Notes: generated by a model from the letters alone, not told the origin. 64,000 nt of DNA from Archilochus colubris (GCA_023079485.1 CM041084.1:22658609-22722608); one strand, 5' to 3'; positions 1 through 13,800 are shown, counted from the stretch's first letter. Numbers and translations are program-made.

Positions 1-2216
1 TGTGGCAGCTATGGAGGATACAGAGGAGTCTCTCACTTGAATGCTCATGTGTCCAACCTCATATGTCAGGAACATTGAATGTGTAAGAAAGCAGGTGAGG
101 ATTATGATATAGTCTGGTGTCTAGGACATTGGCCTGAACTTTCCAGTCTCTGCTTTGAAGCAACTTCAACGGGGAAAAACTGAAGGTGTCCCACCAGAAT
201 CAATGGCACTGTGAAAGCAGTAGGACCCCTATGATTTTAAGGCCTATCTTTAAATCAAAAGAAGGAATGGATATTTGCCTCTAAGCTCACAGATTTATTC
301 AGTATGGCATAAGGATGCTGTTTTCCTCTTTTCTGTTGTTTCAGAAATGGTTTTCCAGTCAGCTTGTAAGCCTTGCCTGAAAAGTCAAAGCAAAAAAAGT
401 ATTGCAACGCCAACAAAATGATCCCTTCCACATTTTATTTCAGGTGAAACTGTTGACTGAATTTGACTTGACGTTACAAGTGTTTGCATTTTTCTGTGAC
501 TAAGTGATTCCTTACACACGCTGTGCTGAGCTCTAGCTTGAATTCTGCTGTTCTTTCACCCTCTTTGTATCCTGCTTTGGGAGGCATCGGTCACTGCACC
601 ACAGCCTCCTCTGCAGGGACAGGTTGTGCCAGCTTTGTGGGTGCATTGACTTTTCCAGCAAACTGGTTTCCGTGATAAACACCTGAGGCACTAAAGAAGT
701 ACTGGTTTCAGTTCTCCAAAAATCCTCATTAAACAACTGTTGCCTATATATATTTTACCCTACCAAATGTTTCCTTTGCTCTATAGTGTGTGGAGAACAT
801 AGGAATTGATCTCTCAGCAGTGTTGCTAAAAGCCCCAGCCATTTTGTTTTCACTTGGAGAGTGTATATGTCTTTATGGCAGATATGATCTGATTTCTAGG
901 CAGTTCCTGGCTGAAAACACTATCATCAGCACCAACTTCCCTCATGGCCTGTCACAGGCAAGCCATCCTGTGATTGAGGGGCAGTCTGCAACCATCAATA
1001 TCCATTATTGAACTTCTTAGCTGGTGTGCACTGCACTGGGCCAGAGGCAGACCTTCATCTTCAAAATGTAGGACGTGTGGATACAGACTTTGGGCACATT
1101 TTCAGCCATGAAGAAATGAAGCTGTATTATTTGCTTGCACCCTGGCACTCTCCATCCCCACTGAGATGTCATGTCTTGCTAGAGGATTTTTACGTGGAAA
1201 TCTGGGCTGCCCTGTGGCTCCCCTGCCTCTTCTTTCCTGCCAACCTACAGCTTATTAAAACTCCTGCTGAAAGTGTGAACTCAGCTGGAGGGGGGTCTGT
1301 TTGCTTTTCCAACTTGCTACAGACCTCACATCTCAAAGCACAAGGAAGGCAGATGATTTGGCCCCTGCCCTCTTCCAGAAGCTGCTGCTTCAGGGAACCA
1401 CAGGAGGTGTTTCCATCTCTGTTGTCTGCACTCCTCATCCAACAAAGGAGCAGATTTTCTGCCTCACTCCCAATGCTGCCTCTTTGTCCAAACCACCACA
1501 CATGGACCCTCCTTTTGTCATTATCTGCTGTTAGCTCTTCCTCTGCCACTGCAGATTCCCCTGAAAGTGAAGTGGCAGCTTCTTTGTGTGGGATAATTTT
1601 GTGGAGACCCTCAGTGGGGCAGCTTTGCTCCTGTGAATGCCTCTGAGAACTCAGCTGCCACTGATCAGGGCTTTCAGGAGAACAAGCCCATCTTCATGCT
1701 GTGGGTCTTGGTAGCAGCCAGCTCCTTCCAGGGCCTGTTGTGTGCCATGGCTGTATCCTGTCTCATCACAATGGCCTTAATTCTTGGGACGTAAATTCTC
1801 CAGCTCAGTACCAAGGCTGCCAGTCCTCCAACCTGCACTTGTGCATCCAGTGCCTGAGGACACGTATGTGAATAAAGAAAGCCCTTTAGCAGTTATCTCC
1901 TCTAAGTAGTCTCCTAGCTCTCAAAAATACCAGTGCCAGTGTCAGTTTATCCCTCTGTCAGGGGATGGTGAATGGTGTTTTACTGCCCCCTGAGAAAACA
2001 GCCTGGCAAAATGGCCATGAGGAGCCATAGCAAACTTACCAGAGCATGCCTGTCCCTCACTGCCAAAGCTGTGACTCACCCTGCTGAAGACACTCCCTGT
2101 CTTGAACACTATCCATTGCCCTTTACATCCAGAAGAGTAGAAAATGCTTCCTGTGCAATGTAATGCTCTTTAAATAAACATGAAACTGTTCTTCCTGTTT
2201 ATTAAATCATCTTTAG
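1..2216. other. Upstream intergenic DNA, no supported gene
   Basis: This is AT-rich single-copy DNA with no recognisable gene. The stretch of about 1000-1700 is somewhat richer in GC and contains a 212-codon open frame on + (1008-1646) that begins at TTG, not ATG. An overlapping 119-codon frame lies on the opposite strand. Neither shows a domain, signal peptide or splice-like context that I recognise. By vertebrate synteny the neighbour upstream of FZD1 is usually CDK14, but I see no CDK14 coding exon here. Confidence 0.5.
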
Positions 2217-2996
2217 ACCAAGTGCAAGGTCCTGCATCTGGGTCAAGGCAATCCCAAGCACTGATGTAGGCTGTGCAGTGACTGGCTTGAGAGCAGCCCT
2301 GAGAAAGTAACTCTTTGGGAGTGCTGGTGGATGAGAAGTTCAACATGAGCTGTCAGTGTACACTTGCAGCCCAGAAAGCCAACCAGGTCCTTGGCTGCAA
2401 CAAGAGAAGCATGGCCAGAAGGTCAAGGGAGGTGATTCTCCCCCTCTACTCTGCTCTCGTGAGACCCCACCTGGAGTACTGTGTCCAGTTTTAGAGCCCC
2501 TGTTACAGGAGAGACATGGACATGATGGAGTGTGTCCAGAGAAGGGCCACGAGGATGATCTGAGGGCTGGAACACCTCTCCTATGAAAACAGAGTGAGAG
2601 AGTTGGGGTTATTCAGTCTGGAGAGGAGAAGGCTCAAAGGAGACCTTATTGTAGCCTTCCAGTATCTGAAGGAGCCTACAAGAAAGCTGGTGAGGGACTT
2701 TCTAGGATGTCAGGTAGTGATAGGACTAGGGGGAATGGTTTCAAACTAGAGAAAGGTAGATTTAGATTAGATATTAGGAAGAAGTCCTTCACCATGAGGG
2801 TGGTGAAATACTGGAACAGGTGCTCAGAGGTGGTGGAAGCCCCATTCCTGGAAGTTTTTAAGGCCAGGCTGGACAGGGCTCTGAGCAACCTGATGTAGTG
2901 GGAGGTGTCCCTGCCCATGGCAGGGGGGTTGGAACTAGATGATCTTAAAGATCCCTTCCAACCCTGAAAACTCTATGATTGATTCTATGATTCTTT
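2217..2996 (+). mobile_element. CR1 LINE, 5'-truncated 3' end
   Basis: A truncated CR1 retrotransposon of about 780 bp. It starts inside the end of the reverse-transcriptase ORF, runs through the 3' UTR, and finishes at 2970-2996 with the typical short repeat built on ATTCTATG. Broken reading frames still resemble the CR1 ORF2 C-terminus: a stretch near 2470 reads like [10 protein letters not shown], and 2707-2898 contains DRTRGNGFKLE and LDIRKKSFTMRVVKYWNR. Stops and frame changes show that it is dead. Severe 5' truncation is normal for CR1 in birds. Its presence is one of the main reasons for calling the window avian. Confidence 0.93.
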
Positions 2997-5900
2997 AATT
3001 TGGGACATAGCAAAGGTTTCTGTGTGTTCGTCAGTTGCCTTCCTCCAACAACTTCTGTCTGTGTGTATGAGCTCTTGTTCCCTGCTTTTACTGACTGTAG
3101 CACACATGGGCCTCTTTATTTAGTGCCATCAGTGAAAATACTTAATGAGCAGATTCTCTCAGTTTGTGTTGGATATTTCTAATAGCCAGTCTCTTCCTAG
3201 TGGTCTTTAGTTGTCTGTTTTATGTGGTCATACTGTAGATTGAACAAACCCATATCACACTGTAGACTGGGGATCAGGCTGGAGATCCTGCAAAGACACA
3301 AACATACTGAGAGAAAAATGAGCTGTCTTCCTTGCATATTTGAACTCTGAATCAGTATCTCCATGTGCCTGTCATCCTGCATTGCAGGTCTTCATGGCAG
3401 AAATAATTCTAAATCCCACAGGCCTGGTTCTCTGTTTTGTTCTATCTGATGTATAGCAAAAATACGTTTGCTGTAGTGAGCCCCAAGCCATATCAATAAA
3501 AGTGGAAAAATGGGAGCAAACCCCATGTTTTCAATACTTACATGCCCTCCTGTCATAATAATGATGTCTGTAGAGTCAGAAGGATCTGTATCCAGCTGCT
3601 GTGATAGCTTTTTTTCTCAATTTATTCATCAAGTTTTGCATAATCCTGTTTGTGACCCCACAGCTTCAGCAATGCCCAAATAGCTGTTGATCAGCTGGGC
3701 TTTGTTATCACAGACATATAATAGAATGTATTTGGTCTTTACTGGTTTTCCTCCTCTTCATTTCTTCCAAAACACATGTACCACTGTCCTTCCTGTGGTA
3801 TTGCCTGTTGCTCTGCTTCACCTTTGCATGTATGTTGCTTTCTGAAGTCAGGTTAGAAAAGTCCTTGCCTAGCAATCAGAGAGTTGTACTGCACACTGTA
3901 TCTCCCCACTGGAATTCATTCTGCTCTAAAATGAAAGCAAACCTGCTGAGATGGCTGGTTCAGGCTGGGCTTGGGATTATTGAAATTCTCAGGAATGATA
4001 AATATCTTCAGTGCCAGCCCTGGGCCTCTGGTGGATCAGCAAACCTACTCTGAGCCTGGAGTCTGCTGGGGAGAGCATAACACTGAGCTGGTTTTGCAAG
4101 AAAGCCAGTGCTGGAACATCAGCCTGGGGCTGGAAGTGCTCAGGCACAGTGTGTGTAACCCTCTTTGGGCTTTACCACTCAGATGAGATATTCAGCAAGA
4201 TGGAAAAGAGGCAAAATCAATTTATCAGCTGTAGAATTCCTATTGAGGAAAAGATGTGTTGAATCCCCATTGCAGAGGGGATTATGGAGCTGGAGAGCAT
4301 GTGTACAAACTATAAACTATTTTGTTAAGTCACACACTTGTTTGACTGAATTCAGAAGCAGGCTGTATCAAAAAAAATATTTTAAACCCCAACAAACCAA
4401 AAAAAAAATCTGTCACCTAAAGCAGGAGCATGCTGTCACAGATGGGTCCCAACACCACATTCTGGTTTTCAAAGTGCAGTATTAGCTTTATCCATTCTTT
4501 GGTTGGATGAAGATGGGATGTGAAACTGGATCTAGGATCAGCAGCCCAAAACTGTAGGTGTTTGCGCTTAAGATTTTAACTCTAGCCTATCAGTACTGCT
4601 TGCTTTTGCAGATATTGTACTAATGTTCAAGAAAAGAGGAACAGAGCATATTACAGGAAGTTATTTCTGCTTAGGGTTGATTTACTGAAATGAGATTTAA
4701 GCGTCACGGACACTTGTAGCATATTTAGTGCTGCTTTGGGTTTTTTTTCCTGGTTGCCATTCATTTCATGACATTTCCTGGGAGCTGGAGATGCAGCCAG
4801 ACGGATCTGCTGAACACATGAATACTAAGGAAGTGGTTTCCCTAGTAACAATAACCATGTTCCAGCTCACACGACTTCTGCTCTTTCTTACGGGATTTGT
4901 TTGTGTTTTTCTCACTGGGTTAGATAGAGGAGACACCAAAATTGGAGTTGGCTAAAAGCATCCAGGATCAGCTTACTGGAAGTGGGGAGAGTAGAAAAAA
5001 TGGCTGCTACAATTGCCAAGTTGTATCAATACAGAGTTTGGCTTTCTTTTGGTTTAGGGCAGTGATCTAGGGGCATGCCATGATCAGAGCTGCCACTGAG
5101 CATGGACTGAACAGACTCCAGTTCAACTCAGATTCTTAATTCTTATTTCAGAACATTTTTACAGACTTTTTTTTTTTTACTAAGTGCAGCTTTAAGACAG
5201 TAATCGATTAATGGAAAGCAGAGTGGGGGAACAAATGCATGAAGTATGGCAGTCTCAGTGTAGGACTCACTGCTAGCACTTTGGAAGGCAAATTTAGCAA
5301 CATTTGGGAACGTGGATGGATGTGCTAGTAGGGGGTTGTCTGGCTGGCATGCCCTTGCTAGTAAAGAAGAAGGGAGGTGAATTCTCTAATATATTTCAAA
5401 GTCTTCCTCAAAGAAAGTAGCAATACCACTGTTCAGATAGGGGATCCTGGTGGGCATGTTATGTATGATCATTAAATTTGGTTATCTTTTTAGTCTTCTA
5501 ATCAACCCGTAAAGCAGTTTTCAGCACTTATCCCAGGTATTAAATCTACTTCTTCAAGCACTGAAAAGCTGGATTCCTGGATTTCATTAGCCATTGTTCA
5601 GATATGTATATTAATCGTTGTGCCAACTTTTGAGTGATTTTGTATATTTAAAAATAAAAGGTTAGTATTACCTGTTCCTTCTCCATAAAGCTGTGTCTTT
5701 CCTAAGATGCATTTGTTCCTGAGCAAGCTGAAATGATTTTATCTGTTGCTAGAAGAAAAAACTGATAAGGGCCATTCAGCAATCAGCTGTGAGTTTAATG
5801 TTAATAACATGACAGACACTGTGCAGAGAACAGCCATGCTTTGCTTTTTCAAGATTTTTAACCACAATGAAATGATGACATTATCTCAAAGCTGACACAT

Positions 5901-8792
5901 GTAACTCTAGTCATACAGATATTTATAGCTAAAAATGATAAGCTTGATGCTGAGAGATGCTGCTTTTAATGGCAGCTCTGGGTGTTCAGAGCCTTTGGAT
6001 GAGACTAGGATCATCTCAACAAATCACAGTGAGAGAGACAGAGAGGAAATGGCTATCAGAAAACCAAAGACCAGCTCGGATTTTATCCTTATCAGACTGA
6101 GATGAGGTGGCGCAGAGCAATAGACCTCAACAATAGTTCTTTTCCCAGGCTGTATCAAATATCAAGAGTGGCCAATGCACTTTAGCTCAACCATATAAAT
6201 AAACATGAGCACATCTTTAATTAGCACTTGCACTCACCCAGCATGTGTAACTTCCACTCTCACAACATTATCCTCCCATCTCACAAAATAGCATATTTTA
6301 AGATGGGTATTTTAAGCAGCTGTATTAGGTTTTCATCTTGTAAACCAGTTGTGTTGGAATCCTTATCGACCAAAATCAGTCTCAGACCTGTCCACAACTT
6401 GATCTTGGCAGAGAACAACACTGGTTTGTGCTCTCAAGTTCATTGACAATAATGAAATTATGTTGTTGTCTTCCAAGCTGAACATGTGTTTAGTCCATTC
6501 ATGTGAGAATACATTACATTCTTAAATTAATAAGAAAGTAATAATTATTAAAATCTGCCTTTTGATTTTACAACTTCCCTGAATATACAGGATTTTACAA
6601 ATTATTGTACGCTTTAGAGAGGTGGTTTTTTTTTTTTTGATTCTGTATGCAAAATAATCTTTCTTGTTAATACTGAATGATTAAAAAAATCCAGTTGGTT
6701 TACAGGTCTGACGACATGTGCACATCAGCAACAATCCCATACATGCATATTCAGATTTGAGTGTGAATTTAGGTGAGTATGGGAGCATGGCTGTATTCAA
6801 TTCTGAAAATGATAATCCAGCTCCTAATTATGCAAATGGTTGGCTATGCTGATTTAAGTCAGTATATTTATTCTCTGTTTTCTAACATCAATGGTCCTAT
6901 AGACTTTAAGTAGCCAAAGCTGAATCAGATCTGTAGTAGAAAATTTGAGACATTTACCACTCTGTCCAATGTTTTTCACAGTGGTGCAATGTGGTTCTTC
7001 CAGTGTAACAAAAGCTATAAATCGTTTAAAAATGTATGATGCCTTCTGTATATCACAGATATTTTTCTCATGAATAAGGAACTTTTCACTATAGGAAGAC
7101 TTTTAAATTACTCTGGCTTGTTTCCCAGTCTATTTCTAGGCAAAATTTACTGTAAAGAGAGAGGTTTTGCATCTGCCTGTGTCAGTTCTCCAGTGTATTG
7201 AGGTCAGCTTCCATTCTCCTTGGCTCTGATGCCTGCCTGTATAAATACAAATTCCATTTCCATCCTATTATTTTTCTAATCAAGGGTTTGTCATGCAAAA
7301 GAAGATCTGAGGTGACTGTGTTTTCCATTATGCAAAATATTCCATTATGATAATATCTTCAGGACAGTTTATAAAGGTGCCCTGTCCAAAGAAATCACAA
7401 ATGAGAGCACTGAAATAGTAGACAAATCCTGCATAATTTGCCCTCTCATTTAACATTCAGGCCACAGAGTTCACCCTAATTTGTCATACACATTTCCTCT
7501 GACATTCTCGATCTGCACATACGGTTAAAATAAGAATTGGCAGCTTTCACTGAATAGACTTCTGTTACGTGCTTATCAAAAGAAGAAGAAAGGGGTTGTA
7601 AAATGCAGTCATATTTAGTATATCCTTTGCTTTCTTTTGCTTTCTTTGCTAAACTCATGCTTAGTAAAATCCACAGTCAATGAAATTTACCTTTTGAGCT
7701 CAAGTTGTTTCCATTCAGAACAAAGTAAAAAAGATGCCAGCAAAGCAAACCTGGTATTTCTTAGAAATTCTCTTTTCTTTCTTATGCCAAATCCCAAGGG
7801 GCAGGGCTCCACAGAAGGGGAGTTTATTTTCTAAATCCTTTGAACACAGAGCTCTTACATTTTCTAGGACAATGTTTTCTTAGACAATCTCAATATTGTA
7901 CCTTTGTATCAATACTTTAGTCATAAAGGTGAACACACACACACGTTTTATTGTCTGTATTTATTTCCATTAGATGTCGTTTCAATTATTCAGATATAAA
8001 TGAGCTCACGAGCAGACTCCTGTGAAGACTTGTGCCTGAGTATTGGCAAGCACATCATATTTCTGCAGTTTCTGTGTATTTGATTTGTATGTTCTCTTTT
8101 CTTATTGTTCAGATTTGTATATGCCTGTGTGCTAAATATCTAGGACAGTGAATCTACACTGACTTGTTTGTTTGGAAAATTTCTGAATTCGTGAGATTTC
8201 TACAGATTTTTAATGATGATGGTTGTTTCTGACTATTTCTAAAGCCAACTGAATTTTAGGGCTGTAGAAAACCTAAGCATTTTAATATTACCCAAAATAT
8301 GTACGTGATTCTTTTCTTCTCTGGATGTTCTATAGTGTCCTTCCACATCTGGGGAACAATATAATATTGCAGGTCATTCCTATTCAAGACTTATTCCACT
8401 AGTAAGAGAATAATTTAAGGCAATGCCCAGTCATGCACTTGGTATCAGTTCTTAAGCCTTGAATGCATTTCTTTTTTTTTTTTTCTCCTTTTTTTGTGTC
8501 CTGTATTGGTATGGTCTGCAGTATAATTGCCAGTATAACCTTTTTAATTAAAGTCAGCCTCTTGCCTTGATTTTCTGACTCAGTCTCTGATCTTTTCAAA
8601 TGTTTTCCATTTCTACCTGCAATCTGTTGAAGAGCTTCCTCTCAACCGTTTCCAGTCTTCCACAGTTTTATCTCATTAAATGGAGCTAGTCTCAGCCCAT
8701 GAAGTAATAATAAATTTGAAAAAAAAAAACCCAAAACAACCCACATGTAAATACTTGATGTATTATCCTTATTGATCCATAACCTCACCAAC
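2997..8792. other. Upstream gene desert
   Basis: About 5.8 kb of AT-rich non-coding DNA with short A/T runs and a small CA run near 7931-7944. No gene, RNA gene or clear transposon is visible. The open frames here are all under about 110 codons and carry no recognisable motif. A combined homeodomain and octamer-like site sits at 6825-6837 and is listed separately. Confidence 0.6.
6825..6837 (+). promoter_or_regulatory. Composite TAATTA + octamer (POU) site
   Basis: The sequence TAATTATGCAAAT fuses a homeodomain core (TAATTA) with a perfect POU octamer (ATGCAAAT). Composite sites like this are known POU/homeodomain targets in developmental enhancers. It lies about 17.5 kb upstream of FZD1 in otherwise plain DNA. 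The 12-base core TAATTATGCAAA recurs at 45887-45898 on the far side of FZD1. Whether it is used is inference. Confidence 0.3.
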
Positions 8793-8915
8793 TACTGTGC
8801 AGCATTTGTGACAAATTATGTCAAAATTATGCATTTGTGACATAACCATCATCCTCATCTATCCCCGGCCGACAAATGCTGTCACAAATTTGTGACAAAT
8901 TATGTCAGCACAGTA
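8793..8915. repeat. Small palindromic TIR element, MITE-like
   Basis: A 123-bp unit bounded by perfect 8-base inverted ends, TACTGTGC at 8793-8800 and GCACAGTA at 8908-8915. The outermost TA on each side could be a TA target duplication as made by Tc1/mariner-type transposases. Inside, the 20-base word ATTTGTGACAAATTATGTCA occurs twice in direct orientation (8804-8823 and 8888-8907). Further partial copies of the near-palindrome TTTGTGACAAA lie between them. There is no coding capacity. It could be a non-autonomous DNA transposon or a locally grown repeat. Confidence 0.45.
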
Positions 8916-9469
8916 TGTATTCCTCCTTCTCCAAGATGCAGGCATTTCACCTTCTTGAAACTCCTTTTCACTTTCTTGGAACTAGTTTTAAGTTCAAGTC
9001 CATAAAAGCAGCTTTCCAAGGTGGTAAATAATCCTTTCATTAAATCAGACATATTTGCTGGTGCATATTTGCTGCCATATCATTTACATTTACTGAAATG
9101 CTTTGCTCTAGATCTTTCAAAATTATGCCCTCCAAGCCCTCTACCAGCAACATTCAGCTTGATGGTGTGAACTGAGTGTGGCTGTATGTCCCTTACTCCT
9201 AAATCAAACTTGGACTATCACAATAGCTTGGTTTTTCTATTTCATACCAACTACAGGAATCTCAGTGCAGACCATTTATAATTATACGTATCTGAAACAT
9301 GATATCCACACATTCTATATTATATCCACTCAAACCAAGTCAGCTGTTTTCCTCTACCAGCTTTAAGCCATCTTTGTTGCCCCCACTCCTCCCTGCCCAA
9401 GCAGTTGTCAAGTGATAATTTGATCAGTACAACTTGTCACACGGTTTCTGGTGTGTCTCTTCCTCAGAA

Positions 9470-9600
9470 AATGGTCTTAATCTGTTGGTAATTCCGTTCA
9501 GGATGATTTTTGCCACCAGTGACTAAAGCTAAACTTCTGTAATTATCTGTATCAGCAGGATATTCCTTCTTTAAAGCTGGTAGAGGTTCTGCCTTTAGCT
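9470..9600 (-). mobile_element. Decayed LINE reverse-transcriptase remnant
   Basis: Read on the minus strand, about 9585-9500 gives KKEYPADTDNYRSLALVTGG. This resembles the non-LTR reverse-transcriptase block of general form FKKG...NYRPVSLTSV.GKI seen in CR1 and L3 LINEs. The similarity is short, and the flanks cannot be followed far. It is most simply an old, heavily mutated CR1/L3 fragment. It could also be chance, since only one block is recognisable. Confidence 0.35.
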
Positions 9601-10590
9601 ACTTGCCTGCTGCCTCCTTGTGTTCCTGTATATCCAAGTATCTGTTTTTCAGTTGCTTTCCTGGTGCTTGCAGCCTTCAACAGCTCGGCCATTACACTGC
9701 CCCTGTGGATACTTCACTTCTGACTACCTCACTGATTTTCTTGATTTTCTGCTGCATAGTTTAATTAGAACCAATAGGTCAAATAGGATAACTATAAGGA
9801 TCTTTCAAGTTGGCAATATCAATATATTTTGTACTTTATTTAAAAAATTATTAGACCAAAGCCCATCTTATCACACTTGTATGCACAGCTAATATGTCCA
9901 AATTTATACTCTTTTTTACTTAAGTCTGATTCCTTCAAAGATAGTTCCCAAACTAAGTTTCACATCTTCATGGGACATAAGGATACATCTTCTTAAAGCC
10001 GTCCCATGTGTACTAATGTGTCTTGTTATGCAGTCAGATTTAAAATCCTTGATTGCAGTAGGTGGTTATATGAAGTATGAAGGCCAGCACAGGCCATGAA
10101 TTCTGCTCTGTGGATCTCAACAGTTTAGCATGAGATATTTGGATGGGAGCTTGCTGCATCCATTCCTTCTGCTGTTGCTGCTGCCACAGCCAGTACTTGT
10201 CTCCTGCTGTCAGTGTTCCCAAAAGCAAGCCAGCATGGCATTGGATGTACATGGCTACCAAAACACTCAGAGTACTATCCGCTCTCTCTTCTCCTGGTGG
10301 TTCGGACCTTAATTGAATTTGGATGGAGAAGCTGTGCAAACAGATTAGTTAGTAAGGCATAACAGGTTACTGCATAGCTGCTAATCTGTGGTAACAGCTT
10401 GTTCTTAACTTTTGGCAAGTGCAAAGGAAACAGAGATATTAAACTGTAAGAAGTTCTGCATCTTACAGGCTTCAACTCCATACTTGAGCTGTGGTCACAC
10501 AAAAAACCCAAAGCACCTCTGTCTGCAGTCCTGGGCATCCAGCTCCAGGCAGCAGCTCACTGCAAGATCTTTGCAGATATCATCATATTT

Positions 10591-10800
10591 CATAGAATCA
10601 TAGAATCTGCTGAGTTGGAAAGGACCTATCAGGATCATCAAGTCCAACTCCTGTCCTTGTATAGGGCATCCTCAGGTTCACAGCATGTGCCTAAGGGAAT
10701 CATCCAAATGCTTCTTGAACTCACACAGGCTTGGTGCTGTGACCACTTCCCTGTGGAATTCATTCCATTGCTCAGTTGCCCCCTGTGTTAAATTATTTTT
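10591..10800 (-). mobile_element. CR1 LINE 3' end, reverse orientation
   Basis: About 210 bp of CR1 3' tail in reverse orientation. It opens with the signature tandem CATAGAATCATAGAAT, the reverse complement of the CR1 3' microsatellite. This is followed by the typical block reading GAGTTGGAAAGGACCTATC and by GCTTGGTGCTGTGACCACTT near 10731. It ends without a clear boundary in AT-rich DNA. Only non-coding and terminal ORF2 sequence is present, so it is inactive. The wording differs from the copies at 2.2 and 41.3 kb, which suggests another CR1 subfamily. Confidence 0.9.
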
Positions 10801-13800
10801 AGTCATTCTTCACCATTCCTAGACACCACACTGTCCAAAGACAGCAAAACAGCCAGTTTCTGAACTGGTTTCTGAACCAAACTGGGGAGAAGCTTCAGCA
10901 AGCTCAGGCTCATGATACTGCTGTGCCTGGTCAGACCTGAGCATTGCCTGCCCAGGTCAATCCAAAACACTGCCTGTTCCCTGGGCAGGAGCTCATCCAT
11001 GGCTGGATGAATTTGAAGGGTGTGCCTGCAAGAGAGCATATTCTACCTGCTCAGTACCAAGGGGATAAGAGTACCACAGTATATTCCCTGGAGGAAACAG
11101 TTGCAGTTTCTTGGCTGTGAGCATGTGAACAGCACTGCACTTTGTGTTTTTCCTATTTATATATTTTTACTATCTATTATCTGTAAAACTGTTCCTTTAA
11201 TTAAATAGCAAGGAATGTGTTTGCTTAATTCTACTTTATTTTCAAAAACATATGATAATGGAAACGATGGATTCTGGTGTCTGCCAGATCCCTAATACCC
11301 TTATGTGTTTTAGAATGTAGGCAATTAGAGCATTCATGTGGTAATTCCTCCATTATACTTTCACATTGATATGTTAATTTCTTCTGAATTGTTTAGTCAA
11401 ATTAATTGCATTGAGCCTTATTTTGGGTATACCAAACATCCAATGAAGGGAGTTATTAAACTACCAATTTTTATCTCACGTAAGAATTGCCTTAATAGCA
11501 ATATTCAGGAAAGCTGGTTCATGATATGATAGGTGATAGCTCAAAGTTTTATGTATGTTATGTTGTCAGGCAGCTTGTGAGATAATAGAAAAATCTACTC
11601 TTAGTGAGGGAGAGGATGAGATGTGAAGTTTTCTCTGCTGGAGTGCATATGCCCTCAGACATCAAAGCCTTTAAAATTTTCCATAGTGCAGAATGGAAAC
11701 GGGACATTTTATCACCTGGGGTGCTGCCTGCTCCCTACTGCTTTGCCTGCCCAGCAGCTCCCCAGGGAAGGAGCAAAAGCAGTTCAGATCAGAGGCCAGA
11801 AGTGGGAGCATATTCCTGGCTATGGCTGTGAGTATACACTGACAGTAGATAGACGCCAGGACAAAAAAATAAATGATAACTGTTTTTCTTGGGAACTTTA
11901 TAAAGACAACAAACCCCAATAATGAAGATCTATCCCAGGCAATTGTAAACTGAGTACCTGCAGGAGACACTTCTCTAGTAGTCTTTAAAGGCTCTGACTT
12001 TCAACTCCAAATCTTTCTACTTGAGTGACATGGCATGGAAAAAACTGTAATCAAGTAACACTGCCAGTCTATATTGTAAAAACTCTTGTTATAAGATAGG
12101 ATAGATGTCTGGCTACAAAATGGGAATCTCCTAAAATACACACCCAATTTCTTTGTCATTAGTGTACAGCAACATGAGAAGGCTCCGCATGACGAGTTCA
12201 GAGGCAGAGGCTACACAGGCTGCAGAGAACAGGTCAGGGAGCAGCAGTGAGAAAGACGTGTCTGTTTCCTGAGAATGTGAAAGGGGACCCTGAACAATGT
12301 CAGATATGAACAACGTCAGCTATGAATCTGGAAGGGTGACACTTTTATTTATTTTTATTGGGTGATTATCCACTTGTGAGAAATACCGGCCAAGATTTGG
12401 GTCTGGGAAAAATTATTATGTCTGGAATTTATCTTGATAAAATATAAATGCTGATTATGTTCCTTGGGTCAAAATCTGTATGAGATTATGAGTTCCTTGT
12501 ATGAGTTCCTTGGTTCTTCGCTGCTTTAAAAAAAGAGAGAGAGACTTTTTATAGAAAAAGCAAGAGCACTACAATAATTACTATGTGCATGAAGAGAGAA
12601 TTTGCTGATTAGGCTCGTGGATACTTTTACAGAATACTTGGTTGATTTTAGGTGTCATGTCCATGACCTCAGCCCAAAGGCTGTTATCACAAGCTCTGTA
12701 GCAAAGAACCTTCCCCATGGTTTGTCTTCTTGTTTCTAAAAGATCATCCAGTTCTCTGGGACTGTTGGGCCCAAGAAAAATGGAAAAAGGTGGGAGATGA
12801 TCCTTTAAAGGCAAAGTACATGCTGAAGGATAAGTAATTTTCATATGCTCTCTGCTGCAGCCAAAGTACTTCTTCATAAATACAAGAGGAGGGTACATGC
12901 TAGAGGCTATGTACCCAGGAAACTTCCACTTCAAATCACTGCTGAATTTTCTCTGACTTCCTTGAGATTAAGTTACCAGAGAAAACCAACAGAGAAATCA
13001 AGTCACATAAGACAGTAAGCAGCAAAGTTAAAATGATGTTCCAGTGTTTCTCAGCAGCAGGCAGCTATGCCCTCACAGCAAAAGAGGAGTATGACCAACA
13101 GAGGAGTATGGCCCCTTCAAAACCAGTGGTCTCCAACCCAGCCTGGCAGAGATGGCAACTCTGCTGTGCACCACTGTCCTTGGGGCTTTCCTTCCCATTA
13201 ACTGATAATGTGTGTGCTGCTTACATGGCCTGATGTGGATTTAAATTGCTATTGACAATAGCATGCTGAGAGAGACATTTATTAGTTACAGCATAAAAGC
13301 GAGATAGGGAAAGACAACTAAGCAAGTAAGTAAATAGATAATACAAATATGCTTAGAATGTTTGTCATATTGATTACTTTTAAGAGAAAAGAATACATAT
13401 TAAGGAGGTTGTATGCTACTGTGAGAGAATACAGTTTAGGTGATAGCCTGGCCACAGACTAATACTGTGACTTTAAATAAATCCATTGTAAAGAGTCCTG
13501 CTATACACAGCAGGGGGGAGGTGATAAACGATGGCCTCAGGTCCTTTTGCCCCTCTTTTCAGAGAACTAAATCAGCATCAAGGTGACTCAAGGTCTTTTC
13601 TACTCCTAGGTCTCTCAGCTGGTGCAACCCTTTGCAGTACTGGAAGGAATAAAATAGGAGCGATTTCTCCCCATATTTGCCAGCTCAGCAGTTAGGCCAG
13701 TTGTGTCTAGACTTTTTATTTCAAGTCAGAATAACTAATGATCAAATTTGCTTTGTGAAGATGCAGTCCAAGTTGCAGCTTTGTGACCGCTTGACTCCCA

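Noticed and set aside
2707..2898. 63-codon frame resembling a real protein
   Set aside because: It is the decayed C-terminal part of CR1 ORF2 within the 2217-2996 element.
7931..7944. CA-repeat as a possible recombination or Z-DNA site
   Set aside because: It is too short (about seven units) to merit a separate claim.
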